DNA of 28,996 nucleotides from Holdemanella hominis (GTDB lineage Bacteria > Bacillota_I > Bacilli_A > Erysipelotrichales > Erysipelotrichaceae): contig NZ_JACRWH010000023.1 of the NCBI RefSeq assembly GCF_014306155.1, forward strand, positions 1 through 28,996, in the 5' to 3' direction. Below the pieces are notes generated by a model. It saw only the letters and a program-made list of their open reading frames with translations, had not been told where the DNA came from and made no database searches. Numbering within the stretch: the first letter of the stretch is position 1; every line of letters starts with the position of its first letter. Of the stretch, positions 1-7,258 are shown piece by piece. The translations under genes and the position numbers were made by a program.

Positions 1-56
1 GATAATAGGCCACATATTTCAACCTGTATGTCAACAAAAAAATTCAAATTTTCCAT

Positions 57-91
57 AAAAAAAAGAGGAGCACATTTTTTGTGTTCCCCTC
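57..91 (-). terminator. Intrinsic terminator in gene-free left edge
   Basis: Read on the minus strand, GAGGGG pairs with CTCCTC (one G-U pair), there is an AA bulge, CACA pairs with TGTG, and eight U residues follow at once. It lies about 180 bp beyond the terminator of the parE operon. It is therefore either a back-up terminator for that operon or the end of a separate small transcript starting near 222. Confidence 0.7.
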
Positions 92-97
92 AAAACC

Positions 98-118
98 GTC
101 ATTTCTTAACTTAATGAC
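98..118. repeat. Inverted repeat GTCATT-N9-AATGAC
   Basis: This is a perfect 6-bp inverted repeat with a 9-base spacer in the gene-free left edge, between the terminator at 57-91 and the direct repeat at 125-153. It would form a small hairpin in either strand's RNA. Its function is not known. Confidence 0.5.
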
Positions 119-124
119 ATTGGG

Positions 125-153
125 TTTTGCACCCTTTTTTTTTGCACCCTTTT
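125..153. repeat. Two-copy direct repeat with T-rich spacer
   Basis: TTTTGCACCCTTTT occurs at 125-138 and again at 140-153 (period 15). The first copy together with upstream GGG (122-124) can form a short GGGT/ACCC hairpin followed by nine T residues on the plus strand, a weak terminator-like shape. Confidence 0.6.
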
Positions 154-228
154 GTACTTCTAACTTCTTGTTTTTATAAATTTTATTTTCAGATTAACCG
201 CTTCTAAAACAATAACTTATTTATTACT

Positions 229-257
229 AATATATAACCAAAACTTTCATTGCACAA
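229..257 (-). promoter_or_regulatory. Possible promoter for the candidate small RNA
   Basis: On the minus strand, TTGTGC and TATATT are separated by exactly 17 bases. The -10 is five of six to consensus and the -35 is poor. It sits downstream of the parE-operon terminator, so it would start a separate transcript reading towards position 57. Confidence 0.25.
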
Positions 258-272
258 ACAACCTAGGAAAAG

Positions 273-296
273 AAAAAAAGTGTCATAAGACACTTT
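273..296 (-). terminator. Terminator of the parE-parC-EamA-yneF operon
   Basis: A perfect 8-bp stem (AAAGTGTC/GACACTTT on the plus strand) with an ATAA loop is followed on the minus strand by an unbroken run of U. It begins only a few bases after the yneF stop codon. Confidence 0.9.
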
Positions 297-300
297 ATCA

Positions 301-513
301 TTATTTACGGTTTGCGTTTACCGATTTCATGATTTGACGAATCTGTGCTTCACTAGGTTTACGTCCCATTTGTAAGAACATTGCACGAATCATCTTTTCA
401 TTAATAGGTGGATTTTCTTTAATTTCTTTTTCAAACTTCTTACGAGTGAAGTAGAAAGTAACCAAGCCACCAATGATGGCTCCCACTATCGTATAAAAAA
501 TTGATACACCCAT
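301..513 (-). CDS. yneF: YneF-family (UPF0154) small membrane protein
   Basis: This 70-residue protein has one N-terminal membrane helix (about residues 5-23, rich in Gly, Ile and Val) followed by a basic, charged cytoplasmic tail. The tail contains the family pattern ENPPINEKMIRAMFLQMGRKPSE, seen here from about residue 33. Length and layout match the UPF0154/YneF family of Bacillota, whose function is unknown. It is the last gene of the operon, 20 bp after the EamA transporter, and the operon terminator follows directly. A GAGGT motif lies about 11 bases before the ATG, a longer spacing than its neighbours. The family call is firm; no role is proposed. Confidence 0.85.
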   Translation of the reverse strand: MGVSIFYTIVGAIIGGLVTFYFTRKKFEKEIKENPPINEKMIRAMFLQMGRKPSEAQIRQIMKSVNANRK

Positions 514-533
514 ATTTTAGTCAACCTCACTAT

Positions 534-1427
534 CTACTCATCTATTTTACTATCTTTTTGGTGTTTTGACAATATGAATTGACCACTATATTCCGTTAAA
601 ATAACGGAAACAAAGATCAAAAGTCCCCCTAAAATCATAATTGGACTTTTCTCTTCATGCAACAATAAAAATCCAAATACATTCGCAAATAAGGATTCTG
701 TACACAAAAGAACACTCGCACTTGATGCATCTGTATATTTTTGTGCCAAAGTCTGAAGTTGAAATGCCAAGAACGTTGCTACTATGATCATATAAGCACA
801 ACTCATGTACGCATGTGCAGTGATTGTTTGTGGTATCGTCTCTAAACTTAAGGCTAGTGGAATCGAAAGGATAGCCGCAACACTCATTTGTACAGCATTG
901 ATCGCAATTGAATTCGAATTTTCTGTCGCATACTCTAAAGATATGATGTGACACGCAAAGAAGAAGGCACATGCTAAAGATAGACTATCGCCAAAACTAA
1001 ATGAGAAATACCCTTTAGATAAGCTTAGGCAGGCAATTCCTGCAAGACAAACAACACTTGCCGCAAGTTGACGATTGCTCGGTTTATTTTTCCATAATAG
1101 CCATACAATATAGGGTACAAGAACGACGTTGACAGCTGTTAAAAAGGCATTTTGACCTGTATTCGTTAAGAATAAGCCAAAGGTTTGAAACGCAAAAGCA
1201 AAGTACATTAAAACACCTGAAATACTTCCACGAAATAAGGCTTCCCTAGAAATCTTTACACGACTGACTAAACATACAATAATACTAACGATGCTAGCGC
1301 CAATAAAACGAATCATTAAAACAGTAAAAGGATCAAATGTTTGCAAAGCTGCATCGGTCGCAATAAAACCGCCACCCCAAATGGCCGCAACCAAAAGACA
1401 TACTAAATTAGCTTGTTGTTTACTCAT
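534..1427 (-). CDS. EamA/DMT-superfamily permease
   Basis: This 297-residue, highly hydrophobic protein has about ten predicted membrane helices in two repeated halves, the usual layout of EamA (drug/metabolite transporter) proteins. Family features include the N-terminal WGGGF stretch (about residues 17-21) and a TGQNAFLTAV segment near residue 90. The substrate cannot be told from sequence; homologues export metabolites or amino acids. Its ATG overlaps the parC stop codon by 4 bp (ATGA), and its ribosome-binding site GAGGA lies within the last parC codons, so its translation is probably coupled to topoisomerase IV subunit A. A transporter in a topoisomerase operon is unexpected and may reflect convenience rather than function. 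Confidence 0.85.
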   Translation of the reverse strand: MSKQQANLVCLLVAAIWGGGFIATDAALQTFDPFTVLMIRFIGASIVSIIVCLVSRVKISREALFRGSISGVLMYFAFAFQTFGLFLTNTGQNAFLTAVNVVLVPYIVWLLWKNKPSNRQLAASVVCLAGIACLSLSKGYFSFSFGDSLSLACAFFFACHIISLEYATENSNSIAINAVQMSVAAILSIPLALSLETIPQTITAHAYMSCAYMIIVATFLAFQLQTLAQKYTDASSASVLLCTESLFANVFGFLLLHEEKSPIMILGGLLIFVSVILTEYSGQFILSKHQKDSKIDE

Positions 1428-3907
1428 GCTTTTTCCTCATCAAATAAAGAGGGTTGTTCAAAATCATCTTGTTTGACCCAAGAACCATCCGTAATATTTT
1501 CAAGTGGTGAGACCCACTCAAACTTGTCTACTTTGCCTAGTGGTGAAGAGAATGTGGATTGGGCATTCATCAAACTGATTTCTTTGGCCTCAAAGCGCAT
1601 AATATCTTCTGCATAAATTTCAAATGGTGTATTTAAATCAACCATATGTACATTTAATATCACATTCGGATTGGACTTCACTAACTTACAAATACGATTT
1701 CCTTTCGCCGGACGATTTAATGCCGCAATCTCCGTTTGTTTCATACGCTTTAAAGAAAGGGTTGTCGTAGAAACTAAGACTTGTTCCTCACGATTTTGAC
1801 TAACACAAATAGAAGCTATGCAATCATCCTTTGATAGATTCATCGCCTTCACACCTTTGGATTTATTTGAAACCAACGGAATTTGTTCAACCGGATACAT
1901 CAAGCCATAGCCTTGTTCACTTACCAGAATGACGTGATCATCTGGTTTATAAGATAAAGATACATTAATCATTTCGTCCATAGCCCCAATCTTCATACAT
2001 GCCATTGTTTTATTAGAACGTGAAACTTCAAATTCTTTTAATTCGGTACGCTTGATCATACCATGACGACTTGCACTTATAACATGAACTCCTGTTTTAA
2101 AGGAATCCAATACATAGGCTGCGATAATTTTTTCACTTGAATCCATCTTAATATAATTTGAGATATGACCACCCAAATCTTTCCATTTTGCCTCTTCAAT
2201 CTGATAAACCGGAATATATCCATATGTACCACGGTTTGTGAAGAAAACTAATGTCTGTAATGTATGACTCGCTCCGTAACAAACTAATGAATCTGTATCT
2301 TTTCGTTGTGTCATGGATTCACTAGAAGCATTATAGCTTCGCATAGATACACGCTTGATATAGCCATCACGCGTAATTGTGATCATACATTCTTCTTTGG
2401 AGATCATAGCCTTTTCATCAATTACGATTTCTTTCACTTCATGTACAATATCCGAAAGACGAGGTGTATTAAATTCTTCATTCACCTTTTCTAATTCTTC
2501 CACCATGACTTTATGAAGTTCATTCTTATTTGAAATGATTTTTTCTAATTGGACAATGTCACATTGTAGTTGTTTAAATTCTGCCTTTAATTCTTTAACA
2601 TCTGTATTTGTTAAACGATATAAGCGCATTACGACAATAGCTTCTGCTTGTTTTTCTGTAAAGTCAAAACGTTCAATCAAATTCTTTTTGGCGTGGGCCT
2701 TATCTTTTGATTTACGAATGATACGAATGATCTCATCCATTACACTTACAGCTTTGATCAAGCCTTCTAATATGTGTGCACGATCTTTTTTAGAGGCTAA
2801 ATCATATTTACTTCTACGAATCACTACATCTTCTCTATGGTTGATAAAGGCATCTAACATCATGGCTAATGACATTTGTACGGGTGCCTTGTTCACAATC
2901 GCAATGACGTTGTAATTGTATGATATTTGAAGATCTGTATTTTTATATAAATAGTTTAAGATCTGTTCATCATTACTATCTTTTTTAAGATCCACGACAA
3001 TTCTTAATCCCGTACGATCACTTTCGTCACGCACATCTAAAATGCCATCGATTTTTTTATTTAAACGAATCTCATCAATTTTCTTTACCAAGTTCGACTT
3101 GATTACTTCATAAGGAATCTCATGAATCACAATTTGTTTAATTGTACGTGTTGGTACAATTTCCACTTTAGAACGAATTAAAATACGTCCACGACCTGTT
3201 TTAAAGGCTTGTTTGATTCCGTCAAGTCCCATCACGATGCCGCCTGTAGGAAAGTCAGGACCTTTCACAAACTGCATCAATTCTTCTAATGAACAATCGG
3301 GGTGTGAAATACGATAAATACTTGCTTGTACAACCTCATTTAAATTGTGAGGTGGAATATTTGTGGCATATCCAGCTGCAATACCTGTAATACCATTGAC
3401 TAATAAGTTAGGAAAGCGTGCTGGAAGTACAGTTGGTTCCATCTTCTCATCGGAAAAGTTGGGTGCCCATTCCACTGTATCTTTATCAATGTCCTGCAAC
3501 AAAAAATCACTAATTTTGGCTAAACGCGCTTCTGTATAACGCATCGCAGCCGCCGGATCGTCATCGATAGATCCATTGTTTCCTTGCATGTCAATTAAAG
3601 GATTAGTAATCTTCCAATTTTGTGACATACGAACCATCGCATTATATACAGAGCTATCCCCATGAGGGTGATAGTTACCAATGACGTTACCGACTGTTTT
3701 TGCGGATTTATGATATGGCTTGTTGTAAGTATTCCCATCTTCATACATCGCATATAAAATACGTCTTTGTACTGGCTTTAAGCCATCTCTTGCATCTGGT
3801 AAAGCACGCTCTTGAATAATATATTTAGAATACCTGGCGAAACGATCGGCCATGATATCTTCTAAAGAATTCTTTAAAACATTATGTTTTACTTCTTTTT
3901 CTTTCAC
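1424..3907 (-). CDS. parC: DNA topoisomerase IV subunit A
   Basis: ParC, with ParE, forms topoisomerase IV, which decatenates daughter chromosomes and relaxes supercoils. The 827-residue length is in the family range. The N-terminal breakage-reunion domain carries the DNA-cleaving tyrosine at residue 124 in AAMRYTEARLAKI. The C-terminal half is a beta-pinwheel without an obvious GyrA box, which favours ParC over GyrA. In the quinolone-contact segment HPHGDSSVYNAM (residues 80-91) the usual acidic residue is Asn-89 (codon AAT). The start is GTG: a full AAGGAGG lies 7 bases upstream, and the protein starts where relatives do. The GTG overlaps the parE stop by 4 bp, consistent with coupled synthesis of the two subunits. 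Confidence 0.97.
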   Translation of the reverse strand: MKEKEVKHNVLKNSLEDIMADRFARYSKYIIQERALPDARDGLKPVQRRILYAMYEDGNTYNKPYHKSAKTVGNVIGNYHPHGDSSVYNAMVRMSQNWKITNPLIDMQGNNGSIDDDPAAAMRYTEARLAKISDFLLQDIDKDTVEWAPNFSDEKMEPTVLPARFPNLLVNGITGIAAGYATNIPPHNLNEVVQASIYRISHPDCSLEELMQFVKGPDFPTGGIVMGLDGIKQAFKTGRGRILIRSKVEIVPTRTIKQIVIHEIPYEVIKSNLVKKIDEIRLNKKIDGILDVRDESDRTGLRIVVDLKKDSNDEQILNYLYKNTDLQISYNYNVIAIVNKAPVQMSLAMMLDAFINHREDVVIRRSKYDLASKKDRAHILEGLIKAVSVMDEIIRIIRKSKDKAHAKKNLIERFDFTEKQAEAIVVMRLYRLTNTDVKELKAEFKQLQCDIVQLEKIISNKNELHKVMVEELEKVNEEFNTPRLSDIVHEVKEIVIDEKAMISKEECMITITRDGYIKRVSMRSYNASSESMTQRKDTDSLVCYGASHTLQTLVFFTNRGTYGYIPVYQIEEAKWKDLGGHISNYIKMDSSEKIIAAYVLDSFKTGVHVISASRHGMIKRTELKEFEVSRSNKTMACMKIGAMDEMINVSLSYKPDDHVILVSEQGYGLMYPVEQIPLVSNKSKGVKAMNLSKDDCIASICVSQNREEQVLVSTTTLSLKRMKQTEIAALNRPAKGNRICKLVKSNPNVILNVHMVDLNTPFEIYAEDIMRFEAKEISLMNAQSTFSSPLGKVDKFEWVSPLENITDGSWVKQDDFEQPSLFDEEKA

Positions 3908-5829
3908 GCATTTACCTCCTTATAATCATCTTCTAGAGTAAATACAACATTGTCTTCGATCCAATTACGGCGAAGCTCTGCCTTATCTCCCATTAATTCA
4001 GTCACTCTTTTTTCAGCCATCATCGCATTTTCAATGGTCACACAAAGTAAAGTTCTTGATTCAGGATTCATTGTGGTATCCCAAAGCTGAGTGGCATTCA
4101 TTTCACCAAGACCTTTATATCGTGTAATGGTGTAACCATTTTTTAATTCGTTTTTTTTCTCATCTAATTCTTCATTTGTATATAAATAGTATTCTTTACC
4201 CGCCTTGGCAATCCGATATAGTGGTGGCAAGGCAATATACAACATTTCATGCGTAATTAAATCACGCATATAACGATAGAAGAATGTCAATAATAAGTTT
4301 TGAATGTGAGCTCCATCATCATCGGCATCGGTCATGATAATGACTTTATAGTAGTTTGAATCTTCAGCCGTAAAATTTGCACCTACACCAGCACCTAAAG
4401 CATGAATAATGGTATTTAATTCTTCATTCTTTTCGATAGCTTCAAGACTTGCCTTTTCTGTATTCAATACTTTACCACGCAAAGGAAGAATCGCTTGGTA
4501 TTTTGAATCACGGCCCTGTTTTGCAGAACCACCCGCAGAATCTCCTTCGACTAGATATAATTCTTTTCTTCTGGCATCCTTACTTTGAGCCGATGCCAAC
4601 TTTCCAGATAACACTCTTTCCGAACGATTTTTTCCTTTTCCATTACGAATATCGGCACGTGCTTTTCTTGCGGCATTACGAGCTTGAGCTGCCTTGATGA
4701 TCTTACGTACTAGAGCATTGGCAACCTCTTTATTTTCTTCCAAGAAGTAACGAAGGTTTTCCGACACCACCGTTTCTGTTGCTGGCTTAGCTTCTGGAGT
4801 ACCTAACTTTTCTTTGGTTTGCCCTTCAAATTGTAGATAATCTTCTGGAATTGTCAGATTGATGACTAATGTCAAACCTTCTCTGACATCATTCCCTTCA
4901 AATCCTTTATCTTTTTCTTTTAAGAAACCATTCTTACGAGCATATTCATTAAAGACTTTCGTAAAAGCTTGTTTCGCACCTGTTTCATGAGATCCGCCAT
5001 CACGCGTACGAACCATGTTTGTGAATGAGAAAATGTTCTCTTGATATTCATCTGTATATTGGAAACATCCTTCTACAATGATCTGGTTACTTTCACCTCT
5101 AAAACTAATTGGATCATGCATTGGTGTATGATCTTGATTTACTTCTTCAATAAAGGCTTTTAATCCATCTTCATATTGGTAAACGACTTCTCTTTCCTCT
5201 TTTCGCTTATCGCGTACAATCATTTTTAACCCTTTTAATAAGAAAGCATCTTCTTGGGCTCGTTCACAAATGGTTGAATATGAAAAGTGAACCGATTTAA
5301 AAATAGATGGATCCGGTTTAAAGGAAACAATACTTCCGGTATGATTGGTTTTTCCTACTTTTTCAAGTTTTCCAATCTTACTTCCCCCGTTTTCAAAAGT
5401 CATACTCCATACATCTTTTCCATCATGTACCATAACTTTGCACCATGTACAAAGAGCGTTCACAACACTTGCACCTACACCATGCAAACCTCCAGCACTT
5501 GTATAGCCTCCATGACTTGTAAATTTACCACCAGCATGCAGAATGGTAAAAATAACTTGAAGTGTACTCACCCCTGATTTATGTTTTCCAACAGGCATTC
5601 CACGCCCGTGGTCTTCTACTGTAACACTGCCATCTTTTTCTAGTATAATTGTGATTTCATCGCCATAGCCATTTAAAGCTTCATCAATCGCATTATCGAC
5701 AATTTCCCATACTAGATGATGCAGACCTTTTGAATCGGTAGATCCAATATACATTCCTGGACGCTTTCTTACGGCATCCAAACCTTCTAAAATAACGATA
5801 CTACTTTCATCATATTGTTGTTTTGGCAT
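3904..5829 (-). CDS. parE: DNA topoisomerase IV subunit B
   Basis: This is the ATPase subunit of topoisomerase IV, 641 residues from the ATG chosen here. The GHKL ATP-binding motifs are visible (EIVDNAIDEA, DHGRGMPV, GGLHGVGASVVNAL). They are followed by the transducer domain and the TOPRIM domain, with EGDSAGGSAKQGR and the metal-binding TDADDDGAHI. Partner and operon position (4-bp overlap into parC) confirm ParE rather than GyrB. An in-frame TTG six codons upstream (5847) has no ribosome-binding site and lies near the predicted transcription start, so the ATG at 5829 preceded by AGGGAT is preferred. Transcription probably starts from the extended -10 promoter at 5858-5866. Confidence 0.95.
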   Translation of the reverse strand: MPKQQYDESSIVILEGLDAVRKRPGMYIGSTDSKGLHHLVWEIVDNAIDEALNGYGDEITIILEKDGSVTVEDHGRGMPVGKHKSGVSTLQVIFTILHAGGKFTSHGGYTSAGGLHGVGASVVNALCTWCKVMVHDGKDVWSMTFENGGSKIGKLEKVGKTNHTGSIVSFKPDPSIFKSVHFSYSTICERAQEDAFLLKGLKMIVRDKRKEEREVVYQYEDGLKAFIEEVNQDHTPMHDPISFRGESNQIIVEGCFQYTDEYQENIFSFTNMVRTRDGGSHETGAKQAFTKVFNEYARKNGFLKEKDKGFEGNDVREGLTLVINLTIPEDYLQFEGQTKEKLGTPEAKPATETVVSENLRYFLEENKEVANALVRKIIKAAQARNAARKARADIRNGKGKNRSERVLSGKLASAQSKDARRKELYLVEGDSAGGSAKQGRDSKYQAILPLRGKVLNTEKASLEAIEKNEELNTIIHALGAGVGANFTAEDSNYYKVIIMTDADDDGAHIQNLLLTFFYRYMRDLITHEMLYIALPPLYRIAKAGKEYYLYTNEELDEKKNELKNGYTITRYKGLGEMNATQLWDTTMNPESRTLLCVTIENAMMAEKRVTELMGDKAELRRNWIEDNVVFTLEDDYKEVNA

Positions 5830-5857
5830 ACTATCCCTACTTTCCAACGTAATTTTT

Positions 5858-5866
5858 ATTATATCA
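5858..5866 (-). promoter_or_regulatory. Extended -10 promoter of the parE operon
   Basis: On the minus strand TGATATAAT (TGn plus a perfect -10) lies about 29 bases before the parE ATG, giving a 5' leader of some 20 nt. No good -35 is found at 17 bases, which is common for extended -10 promoters. A TTGACG at 5895-5900 is too far away (31 bases) to pair with it. Confidence 0.55.
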
Positions 5867-5911
5867 ACAAATCAAAAAAAGTGCACATAAATTCCGTCAA
5901 ATCCATCTCAT

Positions 5912-5941
5912 TATACGCGCCGTATAGACACTATACATGTA
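5912..5941. promoter_or_regulatory. Abutting palindromes, possible operator between parE and plsY
   Basis: TATACG-CGC-CGTATA (5912-5926) overlaps GTATAG-ACA-CTATAC (5922-5936), which overlaps the palindrome TACATGTA (5934-5941). The first two share the 6+3+6 layout. They lie 46-78 bp upstream of the parE -10 and about 190 bp before the plsY -35. The 326-bp region 5830-6155 otherwise holds the two divergent promoters and a repeated ACATAAATTC (5885-5894 and 6010-6019), with no gene. No regulator can be named from this. Confidence 0.4.
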
Positions 5942-6107
5942 CATTTCAGGCATTTAACATACCTCATACTTAAACTATTTCAAGAGTTCCCATCATACTT
6001 TCTTGATTGTACATAAATTCATTAAAGTGAGTTTCAATGCTCATTTTTGAATATATATTTTAAATCCACACTATTTATGTCAAATTATTAATTTTTCCAT
6101 ACAATTC

Positions 6108-6136
6108 TCGACTAAGTGGATCAAAACTGCTAAAAT
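6108..6136 (+). promoter_or_regulatory. Possible promoter of plsY
   Basis: TCGACT and TAAAAT are separated by exactly 17 bases and end 19 bases before the plsY ATG. A GAGGT ribosome-binding site lies in between. The -35 matches four of six consensus bases and the -10 five of six. Confidence 0.45.
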
Positions 6137-6155
6137 AAATTTCGAGGTAGAAGAG

Positions 6156-6770
6156 ATGAAAACTATTTTATGTATTTTTTTAGGTTACTTATTAGGATCT
6201 TTACCCTTCGCATTGATCATTGGTAAAGTTTTCTATCATACAGACATTCGCCAATATGGCTCAGGAAATCTAGGTGGAACGAACGCAGGAAGAGTTCTTG
6301 GAAAAAGAGCGGGAATTTCTGTCATTGTGTTTGATGTATTAAAAGTTGTTCTTGCGATTGCGATCGCAACACTAGTATCGAAAGTTGCTGGTATCTGGAC
6401 AGGACTTGCCTGCTGCATCGGACATTGTTATCCAGTCTTCGCAAAATTCCATGGAGGAAAAGCTGTTAGTACAATGTTCGGCTTCTTGTTTTCTACAAGC
6501 ATCTTCTTATTTCAAGACGCAAGCTACTTACTTGTACCATTTGGCATGTTTCTAGTTGTCCTATATCTATTTAAATATGTATCTTTGGCCAGTATGTGTG
6601 CAGCCATCGCAAGCAGCTTATATATTACGGCATTGATGCTAGGATTCAACGTGGAAAGCATTTCAGTTATTGTCGCAAGCTGGCTAATGACAGTTCTTGT
6701 GATTTACAGACATCGTACAAACATTGAAAAAATCAAAAAGGGTACAGAAAATACAATTTCATGGTTATAG
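6156..6770 (+). CDS. plsY: Glycerol-3-phosphate acyltransferase PlsY
   Basis: PlsY moves the acyl group from acyl-phosphate to glycerol-3-phosphate, the first acylation in phospholipid synthesis, at the cytoplasmic membrane. The 204-residue protein is a multi-pass membrane protein of normal length. The glycine-rich loop GSGNLGGTN (residues 35-43) and the GHCYPVFAKFHGGK motif (89-102) mark the family. Two positions differ from the usual pattern: GGTN where GATN is common (Gly-41) and GGKAVST where GGKGVAT is common (Ala-103). It may therefore be a divergent paralogue. Its position next to and divergent from parE is the arrangement seen in Bacillus. GAGGT precedes the ATG and a strong terminator follows. 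Confidence 0.88.
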   Translation: MKTILCIFLGYLLGSLPFALIIGKVFYHTDIRQYGSGNLGGTNAGRVLGKRAGISVIVFDVLKVVLAIAIATLVSKVAGIWTGLACCIGHCYPVFAKFHGGKAVSTMFGFLFSTSIFLFQDASYLLVPFGMFLVVLYLFKYVSLASMCAAIASSLYITALMLGFNVESISVIVASWLMTVLVIYRHRTNIEKIKKGTENTISWL

Positions 6771-6799
6771 AAAGTTTTTTAAGAAACTTTCTTTTTTTT
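6770..6799 (+). terminator. Terminator of plsY
   Basis: GAAAGTTT (6770-6777) pairs with AAACTTTC (6784-6791) and eight T residues follow. The stem begins at the last base of the plsY stop codon, and the hairpin lies just before the ComK-like gene. Confidence 0.9.
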
Positions 6800-6835
6800 A
6801 TGTCTTTTTCACATTGGAATCGTATCATAGTATGT

Positions 6836-7249
6836 ATGAACTATTTATACTACGAATACAAATCCAGTACTGTTTGCACTGTTAAAGAAGATGAAAAGTT
6901 ATACTACAAGAGTTTAAGCACGCAAAATTATTTAAACGAAAAATGCTTATTAAATGGATCCACCCTTAAAGGAAGACAAGAAGCCTTTGTGTATCAAATG
7001 AAAGTTAAAAAATATATTCCTGTTGTTGTATCCATTTCAAGAAAGGAGATCTACTTTCCCAACAAATCGAAAAAAGCACATGACTGTATCTGGATCAATT
7101 ATGCCAATATTAAAGACGTCACTTACTTTGAGTCCACTTGCACAATCACATTTCATGATGGTTCCAAACTCGATTGTGAGCATCCTAAACGAATTCAACA
7201 AACGCTAAAACAAATTTTCCGCTACCTAAATAAAAATACACCGGATTAA
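6836..7249 (+). CDS. comK: ComK-like competence transcription factor, short form
   Basis: From the ATG at 6836 this is a 137-residue protein. In Bacillus, ComK binds DNA and switches on the DNA-uptake genes. Shared pattern, judged by eye: a cysteine before a GS....GR segment (residues 37-47), a hydrophobic PVVVSISRKEIYFPN strand (62-76), then CIWINYANIKDV (84-95) and a TITFHDG strand (103-109). These occur in the same order and spacing in Bacillus ComK around its GSSYAGR, IFLFPT and CGWIS segments. It is about 55 residues shorter than Bacillus ComK (192), lacking most of the C-terminal region. An ATG at 6800 is also in frame but lies against the plsY terminator; neither start has a clear ribosome-binding site, which lowers certainty about the exact start. 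Confidence 0.65.
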   Translation: MNYLYYEYKSSTVCTVKEDEKLYYKSLSTQNYLNEKCLLNGSTLKGRQEAFVYQMKVKKYIPVVVSISRKEIYFPNKSKKAHDCIWINYANIKDVTYFESTCTITFHDGSKLDCEHPKRIQQTLKQIFRYLNKNTPD

Positions 7250-7258
7250 CCGGTGTAT
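7236..7258 (-). terminator. Terminator of the miaB-ridA operon, inside the comK 3' end
   Basis: A perfect 9-bp stem ATACACCGG/CCGGTGTAT with loop ATTAA is followed on the minus strand by UUUUUAUUU. The comK stop codon lies in the loop and the ridA stop codon at the foot of the stem, so both convergent genes share one hairpin. The plus-strand side has no U run, so it should work mainly for ridA. Confidence 0.8.

Larger units (their letters stand above)
57..222 (-). ncRNA. Candidate small RNA, no known family
   Basis: A possible promoter (TTGTGC at 252-257, 17-base spacer, TATATT at 229-234) lies just past the parE-operon terminator, and the stem-loop with U8 at 57-91 would end a transcript of roughly 165 nt. 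No open reading frame of note lies between. The predicted RNA contains the 15-base-period direct repeat at 125-153 and the GTCATT/AATGAC inverted repeat at 98-118. The -35 box is weak, and no expression evidence is available. The alternative is a decayed end of an insertion sequence. Confidence 0.25.

Noticed and set aside
29..34. TTGACA on the minus strand at the left edge as a promoter
   Set aside because: The only TATTAT-like box (2-7) is 21 bases away, too far for a normal promoter.
2535..2915. Plus-strand open frame of 126 codons opposite parC
   Set aside because: It is antisense to conserved parC sequence, with no recognisable domain or translation signal.
5830..5847. TTG start six codons upstream for ParE
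   Set aside because: There is no ribosome-binding site and it lies at about the predicted transcription start.
6761..6835. Longer ComK-like protein starting at 6761 or 6800
   Set aside because: The extra part overlaps the plsY stop codon and terminator and has no family similarity; 6836 fits the family N-terminus better, though no start has a good ribosome-binding site.
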